Numbered from the stretch's first letter, positions 12,939-25,660 are shown. The stretch is DNA of 64,000 bases from Lepturacanthus savala (GCA_030544235.1 CM060470.1:17260356-17324355), one strand, 5' to 3'. Program-made: numbers and translations. Notes: generated by a model not told the origin, from the letters alone.

Positions 12939-13365
12939 GGTGAGTGTGGGCATGTGTTTGCAACAAGCTGCTACTTTTGCACCTTCATACTTTTGCAATT
13001 TTTTAGGGTTACAGGACAGCCGGTGACAGGGAACCATTTGTTGTGAAATGAAAGGAGGAAAGCAGAACGTGGCTCCTCCTCTTACTGTTGAAACTGTTTT
13101 CTTGAAGCCAGTAAACAGTGGTGGGAGTACTCAGAAAGTGTCAAAAGTAAGAGAACGCAGAGCATTTTAATGGTTTCGTTCATCAATTTTAGACAGTAGA
13201 TTAATAAAATAAATAAAAGCATTACTACATCATGTGTGTGTGTGTGTGTGTGAGAGAGACAGATTTGCACCTGCTTTTCAATTAAAAAAAAGAATGCCTG
13301 ACAGCCTGACTCCATTGTATTCTACAGTATAATAAATAAAGACATTTCTACTCAAACTGCTGCAG

Positions 13366-13389
13366 AAAAAAAAAAAAAAAAAAAAAAAA
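13366..13389. repeat. Poly-A run (24 bp)
   Basis: Uninterrupted A tract preceded by ACAGTATAATAAATAAAGAC. It may mark an old retroposition on the plus strand, but no source transcript is recognised upstream. Confidence 0.8.
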
Positions 13390-13659
13390 CACAGACTGCA
13401 GGAAATGAAGTATTTGATGTTCAGGATATCAGACTCTGCTCATTGTGACCCATCCCCAATGTTCAAATGAAACCTACACACTTGATGTACTGTATGTATC
13501 ATAAATAACAGCTACAGTTTCAATCATACGCAATATAAGAAAAGACACCGCAGTCACAACACAGTGAACTGTTTGCAAGCTGCAAGCATTGTAGAATCAG
13601 CATGTGTCACAGATGTAAAAGCCTTTGAAGGAAAAAAAAAAAAAGTAATAGATTAAATG

Positions 13660-14110
13660 CTCTGGATGAGCACCCCTCAGAAACGTCAGGGGTTTAGGCT
13701 TCAAAGAAAATGGAGCACAAATCTCAATTAGTTGTGTGACAACGAGTGCCGAACGGCGACTATAAATATAGATCTACAGTACTGAAACCAGACAGGTAAT
13801 TTCTCATATTTGTCAGCTGATGGCTTAGGGAATTGCAATAATCTTAAAAATGAAATTACTTTCACAGTAATAAATGACACACAATCAATCCGACATGCAC
13901 ACAAGTTAGTTTCCATTATCCCTGGGACGTATGTCTTTGAGGCATGAAACAAATGTGGCCCAGCAGCAATCCTTTTCTCGGATTCTCTCTGGTGGCTGGC
14001 AGCTGTTTTTGAATCCTACCATCTGAGTCCGTATATGCATTTGGAAACATTTTGTAATAGGGCAGTTTCTCTCTGCCACTAAAATAGGAGTAATGCAAGT
14101 AGTAAGAAGT
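13660..14110. other. Unique-looking block, candidate conserved intronic element
   Basis: Unlike its neighbours, this block matches none of the repeat families seen elsewhere in the window and has even base composition. It contains a direct duplication of GTAAGAAGTGTAAAAGAAGTG just after it (14101-14123). The call as a possible conserved noncoding element is inference; a cross-species alignment would decide it. Confidence 0.25.
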
Positions 14111-15365
14111 GTAAAAGAAGTGTAAAATGGAATTCTATGAAATTTGTACGACTTTACTGCAGAGAGAGGACAATGTTCCAAAATGGACTTCTTCTTCAGT
14201 CATTCATTTTCCCGATGTCCATGTTTATTTTGGCTTGATGAGAAAGTAAAGATAACAGCCATCATCTCACATCTCACATCTCCCTCGTTTCCTGTCATCT
14301 GTCTGCTGCCGATATCGAATAAAGCGATACAAGGCCCGGAAATGATGTGGGGGAGGGGGCGTTTTGTTATCACTCAAGTAATATATAAGATATAATAGGC
14401 TCTTGCTAAAATTTTGTTTATACTGATCGATATTGATAATTATTGATGATTTACTTTTAGATATTTGGGAGGCATTATATGCATAATGACCTATTTTAAT
14501 ACATAGGGGCCGGCAATATAGCTAAAACATATATTGATATAATTTCATAGCAGTCGCTAATGATCGTTATTGATCACAATGCCACTTGCTCTTATCTTCA
14601 TTATTACATCCTCTGCACTAGCCATTTTTTGCAAAATATCCAATTCGAATATGAGCCACAGCTGAATTTGAACCCATTTAATCCCAGTCTGCAGATGCAC
14701 TTGGAGTCGCCGAAGAAGAATAGTGTGTCATATCAGGCTATAAAATAATTAGTATTCCCTCATTTCAGTTAGTATTCTCACTATAAGGACCACACCAATG
14801 TTTGTCTTTTGGTGCTGAGTCAAGCAGACCGAGATCACCTCTTTTTGGAGGTCTCAGTCCGCTTGGTTTAGTGCACCTGGGTGCAACTGATGTGAAAACA
14901 AAGTGCATATAGTTTGAATAGACTGGTTACGAAGTGTGCATCAACTGCTGTTGGTTTGAAAGCACCCTAAGTTGCATCCTTGGAGACTTGTGGAGCACTC
15001 TCGATGTGAGTTGATGGAGTTCCTGTTATGGACGACCAATGAGTTGCCAAAATACTTCTGCTATTTAGCAACTGATCAGCGCTATGTGTGTGTATCATAC
15101 AACTGCTCATGCACATCTAGCAACCTCTGCAAGCATAGACCTCTGCTAAGCATATCTTAACTCCCACCCAACATTGTTGCCCTATAATTATTCATGTATT
15201 GAAAAGAATGCATAGTCACAGTCCTTTCTGAGTGTCTCTAGCATAGTGTGCAAAGAAAACAAGCTATGCAGGTGTAAGATATCACCAGCAGATGGCCCCC
15301 AACGATGGGGCCTGTTTGAAGGTCCATTTACTACAATGTTACCAAACAACAAAAACTTCAAAGTG

Positions 15366-15562
15366 ATCTAGAAACCAGGATTTATTCTAGATCATTACCA
15401 ACATTTTATCATTTCTTCATGGTACCCTTCCCAATATTTAATGAAAATTTGATGAAAATTCATCCAAAATTTTCTGAGGTATTTTGCTAACAATAAGACA
15501 GACAAACAGATATAACCTAAAAATATGAGCTAAAATATAGCCTCCTTGCTAGAGGTAATAAC
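15366..15562 (+). mobile_element. 3'-end fragment of a widespread fish repeat
   Basis: CCCAATATTTAATGAAAATT, AGACAGACAAACAGATATAAC and a final CCTCCTTGCTAGAGGTAATA match the 3' end of a family common in fish, which typically ends CCTCCTTGGCGGAGGTAAT. A matching upstream piece may be 10590-10690 (TACCACTATAATTAGCAAGT). The class is not certain. Confidence 0.5.
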
Positions 15563-15959
15563 AATTTCCTTCTAAATTAAAGTTACAGATATGGGCTTAG
15601 TTTTTTCAAAACATTAAATCATGTCAAAATAATCCCTCTAAGAAGCCTTACAGACAAATAAGCCGACATGAACTATAATGGTTAGTAAAGGTGGAAACAA
15701 CGTCATGGAAACACATTTTGATTATATTATATATCAGAAAAGTCTGAAGTACAAGAAGGACTGTGTTCAATAATTTACCTGAAGTGCTGCAGGACTATCA
15801 GAGCTATGAAATACTGAACACCGATTCCACATCGGGCCCTTACAGAGCAACATTTGTCATTTCAGCAGCATTTAGTTTGACATTGATGCATTTAAAATAC
15901 TGTAACCTGCATCACATTATGAAGTAAAAGTATACCTTCATAATAATAAAAACAAACGT

Positions 15960-16260
15960 TTTTTGTTTTTTTTAATACAGCACTTTTCATATCATAAAAT
16001 GTATCTCAAAGTTCACAAGATAAATAAAAATCAATAAGGTATTAAGGCAGAAGACATAAGGAACTAAAGGGAAGAAATAAAAAAAAAAAACAATAAAATC
16101 TTAAAAAGATTCTATAGTGATAAAAACAAGTTGATGTTAAAAACAATCTTAAAAGGAATAAAATGAAGTGTGTGGAATGTTATAAAAGAAAGACTATGAA
16201 AGAACACTAATGAAAAATAAAATAATTAAAAGAAAGAAAATAAAATAAGTTTTAAGCTGT
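15960..16260 (+). repeat. A-rich dispersed repeat remnant
   Basis: It opens with TACAGCACTTTTCATATCAT and AAATGTATCTCAAAGTTCAC, a tail-like motif (usually ATAGCACTTTTCA and CAAAGTGCTT) found in many fish retroelement 3' regions. A long A-rich stretch with AATAAAA words follows. Confidence 0.35.
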
Positions 16261-17232
16261 CTGTTGAAACTTTCATTAGAGTTTGCTCATCTTATTCCTG
16301 ATTTTTGTTACAATCCTTTGCTAGATAATAACAGAAGCTACTTCTCTAGGCTGGTTTATAGAGAACCCAAGACGGACTCAAATTATGACATCATCACTGT
16401 TACAGAGAATAACTGCAGGACACTGTAGAGTATCTTTCTGGCAGTATCTAAAAATATATCATTAATAACATTATCAATATTATCAATAATTCATTAACCT
16501 TTACAGCTTATGAAATTCAGTTGATCAATTTCATTCATTCAGTTCATGACAGGGACATAATAAATGGGCATGCTCCCACCCAAAGACAGATTGGCAGAGG
16601 CTTAGGTTCAAATCACCCATATCCAACAGGACAGGCAGATGTATTTACTGGATGGGGTGAATGTAAGTAGGGAAATTAAGGTTGACACTCCTAAAACTTG
16701 GATTTTCTGAGGTTACCCACAAGCACTCAAGCACAGAGAAACAGATAAACTGGAAAAAAAAAGAAAAGCAAAGGAAGCATTCATTTAGTTTGGATTTGGG
16801 AATACTATTGTGTTGACATTGGATTTCAATTATCTTTAATTAATTCCATATGTTGTAGTACTAAATGTAGCTATTCATTATGTTAATTTCAATGATTGTG
16901 TGGTTTTGATGTGTGGCTCATTTTTCTCCTCATTGGGTTGTCCAATCTATCTAAAACTTCACATGAGCAGAGGCAGAGACTGACCAAGCTGTTTCTTTTA
17001 TTTATTTACCTGTTTTTGTGGTATGTTTATTTCTCAGAGTTTGTCATCCATTTATAAGTTTTCAGGTCAAAGTAACAATGTAATAGCTATGATAGCTGTG
17101 TCTGAATTTCCAGACTAACATGCTATATCGGTATGTCATAACAGTATGTGAGATTATAGTTACTTAACATGAAATCACATTTTTGGGGAAATTTGACTAT
17201 GTCAAATTACTGGACATAACGTAGTGGCAGGC

Positions 17233-17740
17233 TCTGCATAATTGCCAAATATACATAGGGCCATGACATGCACAGTGTGTATCTTTGGCTATAGACTAGT
17301 TATTAACACTAGTATTCATATTCAATGGATCAGCAGGAGCCACTTAAACAGTAAAAATTGTGTGCAAATTAGATTTTGCCATTTTTCCCAATTTTTTTTC
17401 TTCTGCATATTTGCCAAGTGTGCATAGGGCCAAACCATGCAGTACCCGGAACACTACACATAGATTGTTCATGTGCTTCCCTCGGTATGAACTAGTTATT
17501 AATACTAAGATTCACATTCAATCAACCAGCAGGAGCAACTAAAACAGTAAAAATAGTTCTGCAAATTAGATTTCATTTTCCCCAAATGTAAGTTGTTTCT
17601 CTGCCTATTCTGTCCAGCGTGCACAAGGCTATGACACGCACAGCCCTGAACACCACACATAGATGTGGCATGTCCATGTCTGGGTATGGACTAGTTAGGA
17701 GCCACTCAATCAATAAAACAATTGTGTAAATTTGATGTGT
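17233..17740 (+). repeat. Three-copy tandem repeat, unit about 170-200 bp
   Basis: Three successive units begin with related words: TCTGCATAATTGCCAAATAT (17233), TCTGCATATTTGCCAAGTGT (17402) and TCTGCCTATTCTGTCCAGCG (17600). Each continues with a GCATAGGGCCA/GCACAAGGCTA word, then ATGCACAG/ATGCAGTA/ACGCACAG, a GACTAGTTATTAA or GACTAGTTAG word, a CAGCAGGAGCCAC-type word (shortened in copy 3) and a run like AAACAGTAAAAAT. Spacing is 169 then 198 bp; the third unit carries extra sequence at its front. It has no ORF and no clear mobile-element ends. Confidence 0.85.
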
Positions 17741-19989
17741 GGGATCAGCCTCAAATCGTAATGGGTTCATCCTTGGCAATTCTACAAACGACCACCATGT
17801 TTGGTGAAAACCTGCCCTGTAGTATTTCCGTAAGCCTGTTCCAAAACAGGTAAGACTGATTAACCACAATGAAAAAAAGCCCTCCTCGTGAGGGTAATGA
17901 ATCCCTAAGGTAATAATATGCAATGTAATGTGTACGTCAGGATGGTCTTCATCTGTTCTATGCACTTTGTATGATCATTTCTTATTTTTTTTGTGTGCAC
18001 ACTGTAGATTAGAGTGACAGCTCCCCCTCACATTCCATCTATTAGAAAAGGTCATGGGTGCTGGTTGATGCAGGTGCTGTTTACTGTGTCAGAGGAACAC
18101 TTCCACTTCCTGCTCCTGCCCCGCTGTTCCAGGACGAGATTACAGTCAGCTGAATAATTAACGAAAACAAGCTGGCAAACATCAAATATTGAATAGGGTA
18201 ATGTGAATATGCAAACGATTAAGATGGCAAGCAAAGCACTTACTTGTCTAAAGGAGAGAAGTTGTCAGCCAAATGCATCTCCTCCTACCCACCTGGATTT
18301 TCAGAAATACTAAAGACAACAAAGTATCCTTTCCCCGTTTTAAGCATGGTACTTATCAATAATTAAGTAGAGTGAATTAATAATGAAGGCTGAACAACCA
18401 TTGTGGTGAGACATCCTTTCTTGACCTCTCTCGTGCGTGAGGGATTTTTTTTTTTCCGTTGACTTTGCAACAGGTCTTCAAATGTTGGTCATGAGAAGAG
18501 GGAGGATTTAGCTCCCCTTGGTCAAGTTATTAAACTAACAATAATTCATAATCAGATCATAATTAGAGCAATCTACGGTAATTACATCATGTCTCCAAAT
18601 GTGATTTTTTTTTCCCCATGGAAAAAAATACATAATCTCTGCCTCGTTTCATATTTCAAATGTTCTGTTTCACTATTGTTTCCTCTCAGAGGTGTGGACC
18701 TGCATGCAAGGGAAGTATTTGGACCTCTGTTGACAAATCTCGGAAGCAGATGGCCAATTTTCTCCAGACTTCTAGTAATTCACTCCACTTGATGGAATTT
18801 GCAGGGAGCTTTGCATATTCTGCACTTCTCCCTCCTGTGACTTTACCAATCACAGCATCACATGGCCTTCCAGAGGTAACAGTAACAGTGGGATTCAGTG
18901 AAGAAGGCATTGCAAAGATGTATGGTATGGAGTAAATATATTCTGCTGGTAGGTGTTGTGTTCATTTCTGCAGTTGTATACACTATAGATGAAAATTTGG
19001 GCTCTTTAAGTTAAAGCAGTAATATAAAAAAAATAATTTGATGGTATTAACGCAGGTTGTTTGATGAAATTAAGTCAAATGGCAACCAGAACAGAAACAT
19101 TAATGAAGAAAAATATATTTTTTATTGCAAGAGAACCAATATGTTTGGGTTCCTAATTGTGTCAGCATCTGAACAAAGGGTTCTGCTATCAGTATTTATT
19201 GTTTTACTAACACTTCAAATCAATCTGAAGTGCCCTGTGTGACTGCTTTAGCAAAGCAGCTAACGTTAGTATTAAGTATCAGGTAGCTATCGTTAGCAAT
19301 GCCAGCCAACTGACAGCAAAATTTGTAGCAGGTTTGCATTAGTTAGAAATAATAAATGCCATATGAATACATTATGATGTGTTCAAGGTCTGCTCAGTAA
19401 AATGATGATTACTGAATTGAACAAAATGATGCTATATTGAAATGGAATGTTAATATTGGAAGATAAATAGTTGTTTGTTTTCCTGCAATATACAGCAAAT
19501 ATTAGAAATGGAATTATGACCTGTTTGGCAAATTAAAAGAAAAATATCAATAAGCATATTGATAAAAAATATACATATCAATAAGATCTTAATGATACAC
19601 ATCCGTAGTCACACTTGTTTACTTTTTTTAGTTTGTAGGATCATGTGTTTAGGTTTAGGTTACTTATATGTGAGTCTTTTTTTTTCCCATGTGAAGTTGG
19701 ACACAATTGCTGATTTGCTTTTAAAGTGTGAGGGATCCACAGAGGTCTTCACCAGAATGGAAGTAATTAAAGCTTTAGCAGCCAATTTGCCATCCGTAAG
19801 TTATAATTTGAACATATTTCTAAAACAGCTAAATGCTTTAACTGTGTGAGTTCCTCACAATATGTGTCCTTGTTTTGTGCTGTTAATTGATTTCTGGCAA
19901 TAAATGCTACATTTGAATAATGCGAGCATGTCTTGCTACTCCCATGTTGACAAGAGTAAAATGTCTCTTTACGGCAGATTTTGAACACA

Positions 19990-20092
19990 GAAAATACTTC
20001 GAAAAGATTAATTTGCGATTAATTTGCAATTAACTATGGACAGTAATGCGATTAATCATGATTCAATGTTTTAATCGATTGACATTCCTAAT
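19990..20092 (-). mobile_element. End of a GGGCTGTCAA-type MITE
   Basis: It contains GATTAATTTGCGATTAATTTG and AATGCGATTAATCATGATTC, and ends with GTTTTAATCGATTGACATTC. On the minus strand this is a diverged form of the AGGGCTGTCAATCGATTAA terminus of a common fish family. A second piece is at 31852-31925. Confidence 0.5.
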
Positions 20093-21297
20093 GAAAACAC
20101 AACTGTGGTTCTTCGGTTCTTTCCCAGCTGAATATTTCTGCTATCAGCCACAATACTGCAATCTGTGCAAAACTGAATGAAACTGAGTTAGCCTGTCTGA
20201 AGCTGCACTTATAGAGGCATTCAATGAGAAATGGGTATTAACATTCTCAGCTTTGACTTGTTTTTTAATACGGATGAATAAAATGGCAAAAAGGCAAGAG
20301 CTGGTTGTCGGAAAAGACTGCACAAAAGTGAAGATAACACAGACTTCCCTCATTTATTCAAAGCGATACAAGCCAAAACCTACAGGCAAAATGCCATTAT
20401 GTTCTGACTGTGATAATTACACAAAATACTGAATACACAGTCAGCTGTGCTGGATGAAAAGGAAAAAAATGTCCTATTTGTTTAGAAAGAACTGGCTTTC
20501 CATGTGCATGTTCCATGTATTGAATCTTAATTAACAGAGCACCACTTACTGTAGGACCTTTCCACTCCAAACCAGACCATATTGTTCATTCATACAAATT
20601 GTCTAATTTGTTAAAAAAAAAAAGACTTAGGCCTTCTTTAAATGGCAAGGATTGCAGCACAAAACTGGAAGCTATTGTTGCATTGGGGCCCTTTTGTTTG
20701 CAGTGTCCTTTTCCAAACATTGGACATTGCACAGACATGTCTATATTGGGTCTGTAGGTCCATGACCGATCCTGGGCATCTAATTCGATGTTGAATCTCG
20801 GTGTACTATTAGGACACCCAATCGTGACCTAACTTTTGGACAGACGATTTCAGTCTAGGGAAGGGGTCATTTTGTAACACCAGGTGTCATTTTTTTCCAA
20901 CGTTTATCAAACATTAAGGTTAACTTCCATGGGACTTCCCATGGAATGAAATCTGACGTCCAAAAATGACACAATAAAGACATTGTTCAGACATCACGTT
21001 GCTCAGTGGGTAGATGCAGTCTTTTTGATACCACGCTCCAGAGTGGAACCTTTACTAACCTTTTATGTCTCTGTGTGTACTGGCGAGACACAATTCATGT
21101 AAAACTGATGATGACACCGCCCCCACTTTGCGCCAGGCTATGACAGCAACAATGGTCGCCTCGGCAGGCTTCTGTTTGTGTGCTAATGTTGCAGAATCTT
21201 TAGCCTTGTTCTTCAACAAAGTGTTGGTTTTCTGCATGATTCTTTGAATCAATAAAGACAGATTAATTACATTTAATAAATCCTTAATCCAGGCAAC

Positions 21298-21615
21298 ACA
21301 ATGGAGCAGTGAGTAGTGCTGTTGTCTCACAGCAAGAAGGTCACAAGTTCAAGACCTTGGTCTGGGACCTTTCTATGTGGAGTTTGCATCTTCTCCCTGT
21401 GTGGGTTTTCTCCGGGTTCTCTGGCTTCCTTCCACAGTCCGAAAACATGCTGAGGTTAATTGGAGACTTTAAATTACCCATAGGTGTGAGTGAATGGTGT
21501 GTGTGCCCCACGATAGGCTGGCGACCATCTGGGGTGTATCCCTGCCTCTCACCTGGGATTGGCTCCAGCAGAACCCCCATGACCCTAATGAGGAATAAGC
21601 AGGTATAGAAAATGA
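21298..21615 (+). mobile_element. tRNA-derived SINE, copy 1
   Basis: The head has an A-box-like GGAGCAGTGAGTAGTGCTG and a B-box-like AAGTTCAAGACC. Then come GTGTGGAGTTTGCATCTTCT, GTGGGTTTTCTCCGGGTTCT and CAGTCCGAAAACATGCTGAG (the classic fish SINE body), then a GATAGGCTGGCGACCATCTG core and GGCTCCAGCAGAACCCC. The same family occurs at 45620-45863 (minus) and 49731-49925 (plus). Translations across it are artefacts. Confidence 0.85.
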
Positions 21616-23150
21616 CTGGTTGTCTTAATCCACCAATAGTGTTGAGTTGAAAAGTTACACTGCCAACTACTGGTCTGGCATTGATACTACAGCATTTTCA
21701 ATAAATGGATCCTTGTGCACAAAACAGAATCCAAATGCTGTCGTCAGCATGTGAAAATAAGGACCAGACCACAAGAGAAGTTTGCCCATTTCTGGTTGTG
21801 TTGAGCATTGTCTTCTAAACAAGGCCTTAGTTATTGCAGGTTTAATCAATGCAGGTTTTTCTTCAACAGGGGACAAATGATTCACAAAACATACAATGGG
21901 GGATGCTCATTTGTGTTTCTGCTTTATGTTTAGCCTGTATGTTAAATGATTTTACATACAAGCCCCGCTGAGGGCAGCCTATACATCACATTTATCTAAA
22001 TGACACTAAATGCATTCACCAAAGGCATCTGGAGACATGGTCTATCTCTACATTCACAATAGAACAAGGATATTCACTACTGTGTCAAGATGATTTTAGG
22101 ATCTGCTGTTCTGCCTCAGTGAACCTTCAATGGCGGTTTTCCATGCCAACCAAACAGAATAACAATCTGTGTCAAAGCAACTGCTTTTTTCTCCCCTATA
22201 TTTCGTCCCATTAAACAGAATCTCATTCAACACTTGGTCAAACGCAACACTGTAGGGACCGGTACCCCGTTTTCACAGCTCGATCCCGTAATGATCTACA
22301 TCTTAACAATAAACTGACACTGAACTCATCTCCACGGCTACTTCTGCCTGAACACTGTCACATATTAGAATCGCCCGATAATTGAGCCCTGTGCAATTAC
22401 TGTCACGTTCCTAAAAAGGAATGATTACTATTAAATTAAAGTTCTCTCTTTCATGACATGTCACTTGATGTGCATGTTCCTTTCAGTGTTGCTGGGTGCA
22501 AATGTGGGTGTCTGTGTGTGGGCATTATTGTCAGAATATGCACTTAAGCCTCTTCAAGGCGCATGGAATAAAAGCCTTTGTCTAAATGCATATGTAAGAG
22601 TATTTGGGCAGGACGTGCATTGTCACGCTATCAGTCAACAAGCAGTACAAAATAAACTTACAATATACAACAAACAGCCTACACAATATAGTCAAGTGTC
22701 TGAATAAACGATTGTTTCAAAAGTATATTAGAGTAAAACTGATTTATTCAGCATCACTATTGACATAAAGGATTCAGTTCGATGTGGAAGCGTGGTTGGA
22801 TCAGGTTTGGATCAGCAAAGACCAGCATGGTCGGTCAAGTCACTGTTTGCAGCAGCACATGTCAGCAACAAAACTAGTTGGTGTTCCACCATGGGAAATA
22901 TTCCAGAAACCAATCGTATAGCAATAAAGTTAAAGAAAGGATGGTTTGCAAACAAAAAAAACAGTCTTTTCTTCAATTCCTGGTTGTTGTTTTTTTTCAT
23001 ATCGTAATATATATTGCAGAGGAAGAAACATATTGCTGTCAGTGTTTTTCTAATATCACCCAACTCTAATTTGAAGTTTGGTGAAAATACACCTTTTTCC
23101 TCAGTGAGTTACAGCAAATATAGGATATTGCGCTGGGTGTTTTAGTCGAC

Positions 23151-23465
23151 ACTAGGGTTAAATTTGCAATTGATTAATTGATAAGTTGTTTGGTTCATGA
23201 AATGGCGAAAATGTTGATCACTGTTTCCCGAAGCCAAAGGAGCAACCTTAAACATCTTGTTCTGTCTTGACCAACAGTCCACAACCCAAAGATCATCAGT
23301 AAACTGTTACAGAAAACTCCAGAAAAAAATCCAGCAATTAATCTGATTTGAGAAGACAGAATCAGATCATTTGGACATTTCTTCTTAAAAATGACTCAAA
23401 TCAACCAACTATTAAAATAATGGTGATTAATATAATAGTTTATTAACTCTAAAACTAATCCTTGC
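23151..23465 (+). mobile_element. CTGCAACTAA-family element, longest clear copy
   Basis: The family words in order are: GATAAGTTGTTTGGTTCATG, GTTGATCACTGTTTCCCGAA, ACAACCCAAAGATCATCAGT, an AGAAAACTCCAGAAAAAAATCC word, AAAAATGACTCAAATCAACC and ATAGTTTATTAACTCTAAAA. The 5' tip is diverged (ACTAGGGTTAAATTTGCAAT). Confidence 0.7.
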
Positions 23466-24108
23466 AGTTCTTTTTTAGCGTAATTCTCATTCATTCCCTA
23501 ACATGGTTATGTTTTTATTATTTCTAAAAGACTTACCAAATATCACTGGAGACTTTACTTTGCCTTAGCCAGATACAGACACAAACACACATACACACAC
23601 ACACCTCCAAGTCACATTTTCTAGCCCTTCATGGGCTTGTCTCCAGGTCTCTGTACATGCCTGAGCACACATGGCGTTGGTTGTCATAAAGGAAAAAGGA
23701 AAAAAATGAGAATCTGACCATATAGAACCAATTTCGAGCTTTTTTCCTATCAGGAAGATTCAAAACTGATTTAAGATTACAACCAGGAAAATATGGGGAA
23801 AATATGTAATAATATAATATCAATATATAATTCAGGCCTACGGGAGTCAGTATGTTTTTACTGTAGCTGTATGTCATTATACAGAACATTTCTCTGATGG
23901 TTGCCAAATTATCATCGAGACTGGTTGGTAAGTTTTCGCCTGCGTCTCTATGGAATATCAGCCTTGCTCTGCCGCGAGGAATCGTGGAATCGGCTCGGAG
24001 CTATTTTAAGGACTCAGACTTGGACAGGCGACACAAAATATATGGCGACACAGTCGGGCTGATTTACAAAAGGAGGTGCGGCGCGGCAAGGCGCGGCGCG
24101 TCCGCTGC

Positions 24109-24130
24109 TTTTTTTTTTTTTTTTTTTTTT
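24109..24130. repeat. Poly-T run (22 bp) in a CpG-rich stretch
   Basis: T tract directly after GCGGCGCGTCCGCTGC and directly before ATCGCTTTGCGCACCGCGG. The flanks (about 23890-24250) are unusually CpG-rich for an intron. Confidence 0.85.
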
Positions 24131-24734
24131 ATCGCTTTGCGCACCGCGGAGAGGAAACAAGTTTACAGCCCGGTGGCGTTGGAGGCTATAAAAGAAACGA
24201 CTACATTATGAAGCGACTGCGATGCCAAATAAAGCCAATAAAAATCAGATTTATAACCTGTCAGGTTTCGAAACTATGAATTAAAAAAACTGTGAAAAGT
24301 GTAATATAAACACAGAAGTTGACCACATTGGGAAACGTTTTAAGAAGCGCCTTGAAGCGCTGGTTGATTTCTGTGGCGTATCACGTTATTGTAACGGTAA
24401 AAGCTCTCGTACAGCTGCACAAAACCTGGAATGACCCGTTTCTCACTTAAAATGATCCGCACTGATGCTGTTTCCACTTTGTGTCCGATCGAAATCATCG
24501 ATCTTTTTTTCCTTTTCTTTTTTACCTGCCAAGTGATTATTCTGAACATGATCGCGGCGTGTGCTCCGCTGGCCCCGAGACTAACTCAACACATAGACAT
24601 TAAACAGCTAAAACAAGAAGAAAAGACAAACAAATTGCGTCCTTCCTCTCATCATCATCCTGGAGCTGCGGCGGTCAAAGGTCTACAGCCTTCAAACATT
24701 CCAACGAACAAGCCAGAAGCATGAAATCATGAAG

Positions 24735-25285
24735 CTTCGTATGAAACTCTCCAGGCTGGAGAGTCATAAGGTTACCCCAGTATCGCTGGCTAAAAATTTA
24801 TTTCGCTCCTACCTTTTCCTACATGTGCCGATCATATAGAAACAGTACTTAAAATACAGTCACGACTGTTGCCCGTCACCACGGGGTATTTGCTTGTTTC
24901 AAATAGTCCGCATTTGCATATTAAAGAAAAGTGCTTTTTCTCCAATTTCTCTCAAAATCGTGCTTTGGATGTGTAGTTCCGCGTTTCGCCTGATGCGCAG
25001 TGAAGCAGAGGTGGGGGGCGCTGTTGAGCGTAAATTACACATCCGAAGCAGGCGTTTGAGAGATATTAGTGGTAAAACAACGTTTTTATTGGAAAAGACA
25101 AAATATTAAAATAAAAACATACCCCGTCTGGACGGACGGTCATCATAGGTAAAAGAAAAGCTTGGTTTCCTCATGATCGGTAAATGTAGGAAAAGGTAGG
25201 TGCGAAATTAATGAAACACGCATCTCATTTTAACGTGGTAACGGTAAGACTCTCCAGAGTGTGGACCCCGGAGTCTCATACAAGG
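24735..25285. repeat. Large imperfect palindrome (about 550 bp) in intron 1 beside exon 1
   Basis: The left half reads, in order: CGTATGAAACTC, GGAGAGTCATAAGGTTACC, TTTCGCTCCTACCTTTTCCT then ACATGTGCCGATCAT, ACGGGGTATT, and TCTCTCAAAATCGTGCTTTG then GATGTGTAG. The reverse complement of the right half gives the same series in order: TTGTATGAGACTC, GGAGAGTCTTACCGTTACC, TTTCGCACCTACCTTTTCCT then ACATTTACCGATCAT, ACGGGGTATG, and TCTCTCAAACGCCTGCTTCG then GATGTGTAA. The dyad centre is near 25005. The arms are about 270 bp, diverged and with small gaps. It lies about 180 bp inside the intron from the exon 1 donor. A foldback MITE or an old inverted duplication would both fit; I do not recognise the family. 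Confidence 0.85.
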
Positions 25286-25466
25286 AGCGAAAGCACTTGA
25301 ACACTGTTCTGAACTTTGATTCCTCTGCGCTGCTTCGGTCCTGATGCTTACACCCTGCGTAAACTTAAATATAGATACAAAAATAATTAAATAAATACAA
25401 TTAAATAAAAATAAAGGAATAAAACAGCGAAACTCATGATCATGATCTTGAGTCTCGGCGTCTCAC

Positions 25467-25653
25467 CGGAGCAGTTCCAGCCGGTCGGCGTCTGGCAGTC
25501 GCTGAGGGAGGACGGGAAGGCGCGCAGCTGCTCCACAGGTAACGCGGTGAGGAAGGAGACGAGGGTGATCCGGAGCCAGCCTCCCGCCGCCCCGCTCCAC
25601 TGGCTCCGCGGGCGTCGCGGCGCCCGCGCCGCCGCCACGGAGGAGAGACCCAT
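25467..25653 (-). CDS. tmeff2: tmeff2 exon 1: signal peptide and N-terminus of tomoregulin-2
   Basis: It encodes 62 codons plus one base, ending in the donor CCG|GTGAGA (phase 1). The translation begins MGLSSVAAARAP. It has an Arg-rich N-region (residues 1-28), a hydrophobic stretch LRITLVSFLTALPV (28-41) and a likely signal-peptidase site after residues LRA (43-45). The mature start FPSSLSDCQTPTGWNCS then follows. That last stretch is nearly identical to vertebrate TMEFF2 (human FPTSLSDC), which identifies the gene; the signal peptide itself is not conserved. Together with exon 2 the split codon reads Gly, giving NCSG-FDDRD. The start at 25653 is the only Met before the conserved part. Its context is weak at -3 (T) but has G at +4. 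An upstream ORF ends just before it (see 25661-25837). Confidence 0.95.
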
Positions 25654-25660
25654 ATATATC

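Noticed and set aside
17233..17740. CRISPR-like array
   Set aside because: Units are about 170-200 bp, diverged throughout and without a constant repeat plus variable spacer; the genome is vertebrate.
17573..17965. 130-residue minus-strand ORF
   Set aside because: It partly overlaps the three-unit tandem repeat and shows no protein family; the remainder looks like a noncoding dispersed repeat.
21309..21608. 99- and 79-residue ORFs on opposite strands
   Set aside because: They are translations of the SINE body.
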